A stretch of 19,929 nt of DNA, from NCBI GenBank assembly GCA_934663885.1, contig CAKUKW010000014.1:1-19929 (forward strand), given 5' to 3'. The stretch comes from an uncultured Tidjanibacter sp. (GTDB taxonomy: Bacteria; Bacteroidota; Bacteroidia; Bacteroidales; Rikenellaceae). A program made the position numbers and the translations under genes. This document shows, in pieces, positions 16,886 to 19,929 of this stretch (within the stretch, counting starts at the first letter, position 1; the number at the start of each line of letters is the position of its first letter). The notes beneath the pieces were generated by a model, which was not told the DNA's origin, did not search any database, and saw only the letters and a program-made list of their open reading frames with translations.

Positions 16886-16967
16886 GCGGATATGGTGTAA
16901 TTGGTAGCCACGCCAGACTTAGGATCTGGTGCCGAGAGGCGTGGGGGTTCGAGTCCCTTTATCCGCA
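16886..16967 (+). tRNA. tRNA-Leu (anticodon UAG)
   Basis: This 82-nt gene has acceptor arms GCGGATA and TATCCGC (7 perfect pairs) and anticodon stem CCAGA/TCTGG around the loop CTTAGGA, with anticodon TAG reading CUA and related Leu codons. A long variable arm, TGCCGAGAGGCGT, is typical of leucine tRNAs. The T arm is GGGGG-TTCGAGT-CCCTT, with discriminator A. CCA is not encoded; it must be added afterwards. An intrinsic terminator follows within a few nt. I could not identify its promoter. Confidence 0.96.
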
Positions 16968-16970
16968 CGA

Positions 16971-16999
16971 AACGTTCAACTTAAGTTGAGCGTTTTTTT
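16971..16999 (+). terminator. Intrinsic terminator after tRNA-Leu
   Basis: AACGTTCAAC, TTAA, GTTGAGCGTT form a 10-bp stem with one G-T pair, running straight into seven T. This is the most classical terminator in the window, three nt after the tRNA. Confidence 0.88.
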
Positions 17000-17035
17000 A
17001 TGTATGATGTTCTTGGGAGTGGAAACCTTTGCGGC

Positions 17036-17066
17036 GTGCAGATAAAGGGACTAAAGACCTTCCCAT
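17036..17066 (-). repeat. Inverted relic of the tRNA-Leu 3' end
   Basis: The minus strand of 17036-17052 reads AGTCCCTTTATCTGCAC, matching the 3' end of tRNA-Leu (16952-16968) at 16 of 17 positions. The next bases on the minus strand, TGGGAAGGTCTTT, resemble the tRNA T-arm (TGGGGGTTCG) with small insertions. No complete tRNA can be folded, so it is a fragment. Confidence 0.65.
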
Positions 17067-17080
17067 TAAAGACAATCTCT

Positions 17081-17127
17081 CAAAACCTCTCTTTGATAAG
17101 GGAGGTTTTGTTTTGCTAAAGCAAAAC
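17081..17127 (+). terminator. Two adjoining hairpins downstream of tRNA-Leu
   Basis: CAAAACCTCTC, TTTGATAA, GGGAGGTTTTG is an 11-bp stem with one G-T pair and is followed by TTTTGC. GTTTTGC, TAAA, GCAAAAC follows, sharing one G. They have terminator shape, but no gene ends close by; they may end read-through from the tRNA or a small RNA. Confidence 0.5.
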
Positions 17128-17171
17128 CCATAGGTTCGATAATTTCCTGCTTCGGTGCACTAAACTTCTGA

Positions 17172-17194
17172 CGAAAGTCGGGCGTTTTTGTTTA
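17172..17194 (+). terminator. Short GAAA-loop hairpin with T run
   Basis: CTGAC, GAAA, GTCGG gives five pairs (one G-T) closed by a GNRA tetraloop, then GCGTTTTTG. It is a weak terminator-like structure in the gene-free stretch before the Omp28-type gene. Confidence 0.4.
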
Positions 17195-17298
17195 TGTAAA
17201 TTTTGCATGGTTTCAACCTCACCCTGCCGACAGATTTAAACATCTCCTGTCAACGTGCCCTTTTACGATACGTTTCATGCCGTTTTTTCTAAAAAACA

Positions 17299-17330
17299 TT
17301 TGCGATTCCGTCAATTGACGATATCGCAAA
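17299..17330. promoter_or_regulatory. 32-nt near-perfect dyad upstream of the Omp28-type lipoprotein
   Basis: TTTGCGAT-TC-CGTCAATTGACG-AT-ATCGCAAA is symmetric at 28 of 32 positions, with only two opposed dinucleotides breaking it. Its centre is about 104 bp before ATG 17419. GTTTTTTCTAAAAAAC (17282-17297), itself an inverted repeat, adjoins it. The size and symmetry suit a dimeric repressor site, but a structured RNA is also possible. Confidence 0.45.
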
Positions 17331-17418
17331 ATTTTATCATTATTAGTTAAGATTATTTTGGATAATATTGTATTCATAAAATATCCTGTTTTTTTAATAT
17401 CTTAAAACTATTTTGACC

Positions 17419-18957
17419 ATGAGAAAGATTCTGTTGTTTTTAACGGCTTTCGTTAGCCTTGCCATAGTTTTGGTTTCCTGTGATAAAGCCGAAGAAAAAA
17501 CGCTCACCCTTACGCCCGACAAGACAACCATAACCGCAGACGGCGTCGAGACTGTTACATTTACCGTAAGACTGGACGGCCAGGATGTAACGGCCAACTC
17601 GAAAATAATAAACAGTGGTACAGGTACAGAGATTCAGGGAGCGTCTTTTACCGCGACAGCGGCCGGCAACTATATTTTCCATGCCGAATACGACGGCAAA
17701 AAGAGTGAGTCGGTAGCCATAACCGTTACCGAGTTCACGCCACAATACGGAGAGCTGCTCCTTTCCGTTGATAAAAGATCAATTGTCGGCGACGATCAGG
17801 ATAAGGCCCTGTTCACCGTAACATACGACGGGACGGATGTAACTTCAAAGTCTTCGGTATGCATGACCAGCGGCACCTGCCTTATGGCGAACGAGTTCAC
17901 ATCCGATGAACCCGGTAGCTATGAATTCTATGCCTCTTATACGGAAGCGCCCGGCATTAAGAGTAATTATGTGACTGTAACCGTGACCGTCCCCGAAGAC
18001 GTTAACCTCGTTCTCACGGCCGATAAAGAGTCGGTTCCGGCTGCTGCAGGGCAAAAGATAACTTTTACAGTTATGCACGGCACCACCGACGTAACTTCTT
18101 CGGCCCGCATAGTAAACCAGCGGACGGGAAGCGACATTGCGGGTAATACGTTTACGACTACCGATAACCGCAAGGATTCATTCATCGCCGTTTATGAAGG
18201 CGGAAGCTCGGCGCAGGTAGATGTACTGAAAGAAGTACCGTCCGATTTTTATAAAAGGATAGCCGTCCAGAGGTTTACCGGAACGTGGTGCACATATTGT
18301 TATCCTGCGGGCGAAAGCATCAAAAAGCTTGCTGCCGAGACTTATCCCGACCAGTTGATACATATCGCCATACATGGTAACGGGAGCGGCTCGACCGATC
18401 CCATGACCTGCACTGACGGCCAGTATATTACAAGCAACGCGGGAGTAAAAGGTTTTCCTTCGCTGATATTCGATTACCGCGCTTTCGTCCTGCCCTGGGT
18501 ATCCGAGGAATGGGATTTGAAGTGCGCCAGCGAAGCCCTGGAATTTCCGGCTAAAGCAGGATTGGCTGTAGAGTCGAAGATCGAAGGCAACAGTGCGAAG
18601 GTTACCGTTACCCTCTGGTCCGGTTCGACCGAGGAGCATTTCGTGAACGTGATCCTTCTCGAAGACGGAATTATAGCCGACCAGATCAAACCCGACGGAA
18701 CCTATATCACGGGATATGTCCATGATAATGTATTACGCAAAGCATCCACGACTAAAGACGGCGGCGAATCGTGGGGCGAAATAGAAGAGAACGACCAGGT
18801 GACGAAAGAATTTACTTTCGACCTTACCGGCTTCGACAGCTCTAAGTGCAAGCTGGCCGTATACTCCACTATTAAGAAACCGAATTCAGGTAATAATAAG
18901 ATCGGGAGCAATGCGGTAGCCTGCCCGATAAACGGTTCGGCGGATTTCAAATTCTGA
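17419..18957 (+). CDS. Omp28-type lipoprotein: Ig-like repeats plus thioredoxin-like domain
   Basis: ATG 17419 (512 aa) is preferred over an in-frame TTG six nt upstream. The lipoprotein signal ends LVSC (Cys21). Three similar beta-rich repeats of about 80 residues follow (about 27-104, 112-191, 196-268), each with the pattern L-DK--I...TFTV--DG-DVT, as in bacterial Ig-like domains. From about 275 the chain looks like a thioredoxin fold: RIAVQRFTGTWCTYC gives the WCxxC motif (Cys291, Cys294), and GFPSLIF at 345-351 supplies the expected cis-proline (Pro347). The C-terminal part (380-512) is beta-rich. Omp28-like proteins of Bacteroidetes combine these features; the P. gingivalis member is an outer membrane adhesin candidate. 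Placement is the periplasm or cell surface; redox activity is inferred from the motif only. Confidence 0.82.
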   Translation: MRKILLFLTAFVSLAIVLVSCDKAEEKTLTLTPDKTTITADGVETVTFTVRLDGQDVTANSKIINSGTGTEIQGASFTATAAGNYIFHAEYDGKKSESVAITVTEFTPQYGELLLSVDKRSIVGDDQDKALFTVTYDGTDVTSKSSVCMTSGTCLMANEFTSDEPGSYEFYASYTEAPGIKSNYVTVTVTVPEDVNLVLTADKESVPAAAGQKITFTVMHGTTDVTSSARIVNQRTGSDIAGNTFTTTDNRKDSFIAVYEGGSSAQVDVLKEVPSDFYKRIAVQRFTGTWCTYCYPAGESIKKLAAETYPDQLIHIAIHGNGSGSTDPMTCTDGQYITSNAGVKGFPSLIFDYRAFVLPWVSEEWDLKCASEALEFPAKAGLAVESKIEGNSAKVTVTLWSGSTEEHFVNVILLEDGIIADQIKPDGTYITGYVHDNVLRKASTTKDGGESWGEIEENDQVTKEFTFDLTGFDSSKCKLAVYSTIKKPNSGNNKIGSNAVACPINGSADFKF

Positions 18958-18977
18958 TAAACACGGCCGTATGTTAC

Positions 18978-19015
18978 AACCGGGTGCCCCGTTGAGGACA
19001 TCCGGTTTCTTTTGT
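18978..19015 (+). terminator. Intrinsic terminator after the Omp28-type gene
   Basis: AACCGGGTGCCC, loop CGTTGA, GGACATCCGGTT form a 12-bp stem with one G-T pair and one C-A mismatch (18978-19007), followed by TCTTTTGT. It lies between convergent genes. The minus strand is not followed by T, so it serves mainly the plus strand. Confidence 0.75.
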
Positions 19016-19066
19016 AAATAAGCGACAGCGTTTGTTAAATTATGATGCGGCCGGAACGGGCGGTAA

Positions 19067-19726
19067 TTACGGGTTAGGGCTTATTAATTTTGACTCGTCT
19101 ACCGTTACTGTTGTTTCTGCGGAAAAATCCCGTCCGTCCGTAGTATTGCATGTTACGGTTACCTTGAATTCGGAGCTTGCGAATGTCATGGCGGAGAAAA
19201 ATTCTTTATCGAACACGATAAGATCACCTTCGTAATTGAGATTGGGGTTGTCTTTAGAAAGTATAAAGATACGGTCTTTCGTACGGTGGTATGTCGTCAG
19301 GTCCCTGCCGGCGAATACGACCGTGCCGTCGACTTCGATATCGGTATCCAGTTGTACCGTGTAGGAGTCCCGCATCATTTTGTTATCTACCTTTCGCCCG
19401 GGCTGAAAAGCGTGGGCATCCTGTATAAGCGACAACGACGACAGGGCTTTCGCCACTTTATTGTTTTCGGCTTCTTCGACTTCCGTGTATTCGAATTTTA
19501 CGAGCAGTAGTATCATGTCAGTCAAAGGCTGCTTCGCAGTGGCATATTGGTTCCTGTTTTCATGGAATTCCTGAGGGTCACGGTCAAAACGATCCGGGTC
19601 GGAAGGCTCGACAACACTGATGCTTACGTCGGTTATAAAGTAGTACTCCGTCCATCCGAACGGCCAGCACGAAGGCAGGAACATAATGAACAGGATAACG
19701 GCTAAGTAACGTAATGTTTTTTTCAT
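19067..19726 (-). CDS. Unidentified lipoprotein
   Basis: This 219-aa protein has a lipoprotein signal ending FLPSC (Cys20), so it is anchored in the envelope. I do not recognise the family. Residues 26-40 (TEYYFITDVSISVVEPSD) and 120-219 alternate in beta-strand fashion (YTVQLDTDIEVDGTVVFAG; SEFKVTVTCNTTDGRDFSAE), with a helical stretch at about 68-108. Overall it looks like a small beta-sandwich. Such single-copy or paralogous lipoproteins are common in Bacteroidales. It converges on the Omp28-type gene, and its upstream neighbour is a divergent tRNA. No promoter box was found in the 176-nt gap for this strand. Confidence 0.75.
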   Translation of the reverse strand: MKKTLRYLAVILFIMFLPSCWPFGWTEYYFITDVSISVVEPSDPDRFDRDPQEFHENRNQYATAKQPLTDMILLLVKFEYTEVEEAENNKVAKALSSLSLIQDAHAFQPGRKVDNKMMRDSYTVQLDTDIEVDGTVVFAGRDLTTYHRTKDRIFILSKDNPNLNYEGDLIVFDKEFFSAMTFASSEFKVTVTCNTTDGRDFSAETTVTVDESKLISPNP

Positions 19727-19886
19727 AAGGGTCGGTGTTTATTTTATTGATGTGGATTAACATTATTTTGTTGCATATGTTTTTAATCAGTCTTAAATAA
19801 GCTTATAATTACGGCTCTCCTGTAAATTATTCCCCATAAAAATCACATAAAAAAGAATTGGGGTCTGTGTTTTTGAAAAAATATCA

Positions 19887-19894
19887 TATATTTG
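19887..19894 (+). promoter_or_regulatory. Promoter -7 box for the tRNA at the right edge
   Basis: TATATTTGC is the same -7 sequence as for rpsO. Transcription would start near 19901, two nt before the predicted tRNA 5' end. No clear -33 box at standard spacing. Confidence 0.6.
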
Positions 19895-19902
19895 CATTCC
19901 CC

Positions 19903-19929
19903 GAGCGCTTAGCTCAGTCGGTTCAGAGC
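19903..19929 (+). tRNA. tRNA gene, 5' part only (cut by the window edge)
   Basis: GAGCGCT is the 5' acceptor strand, followed by TA, D stem GCTC, D loop AGTCGGTTCA and GAGC completing the D stem at the last base. The sequence stops before the anticodon, so the amino acid cannot be read. Confidence 0.85.

Noticed and set aside
16783..16968. 61-codon minus-strand ORF over tRNA-Leu
   Set aside because: Its first half is simply the antisense of the tRNA, a common false ORF.

Overview
The window looks like chromosomal DNA from a member of the Bacteroidetes, most likely Bacteroidales and perhaps a Rikenellaceae/Alistipes-like bacterium. Four things point this way. Several genes are preceded by the Bacteroidetes -7 box TAnnTTTG instead of a sigma70 -10 box. 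Many secreted proteins carry a lipoprotein signal. The prolyl-tRNA synthetase is of the short archaeal/eukaryote-like type. The tRNA genes lack an encoded CCA. Base composition and codon use are even, and I see no insertion sequence, CRISPR array, phage gene or rRNA.

Layout. Positions 1-5528 (minus strand) read, in transcription order, NfeD-type membrane protease, ApbE flavin transferase lipoprotein and diacylglycerol-kinase-family lipid kinase (tightly spaced, probably one operon), then an exported TPR protein and a glycerate kinase that runs off the left edge. A divergent promoter region (5529-5743) separates these from rpsO-pnp on the plus strand (ribosomal protein S15 and polynucleotide phosphorylase). 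Next come an OmpA-like/TPR lipoprotein (8557-10242) and deoC (10582-11460). Deoxyribose-phosphate aldolase converges on two minus-strand envelope genes: a FadL/OmpP1-type beta-barrel (11724-13421) and a Tyr/Trp- and Ser-rich repeat lipoprotein (13540-14817). proS (15182-16666) is followed by tRNA-Leu(UAG) and a palindrome-rich intergenic stretch. An Ig-like/thioredoxin-like Omp28-type lipoprotein (17419-18957) then converges on an unidentified small lipoprotein (19067-19726). The window ends inside a second tRNA gene.

The content is mostly housekeeping (translation, RNA decay, nucleoside and glycerate catabolism) mixed with envelope proteins. I found no convincing multi-gene novel system. The more interesting signals are in RNA and DNA structure. 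The rpsO leader can form a long-range stem that suggests S15 autoregulation. A perfect 13-bp hairpin lies between rpsO and pnp, where E. coli has its RNase III/PNPase control element. A possible structured RNA lies upstream of deoC. An inverted relic of the tRNA-Leu 3' end and a 32-nt near-perfect dyad lie between tRNA-Leu and the Omp28-type gene. A 54-bp in-frame tandem repeat lies in the Ser-rich lipoprotein.
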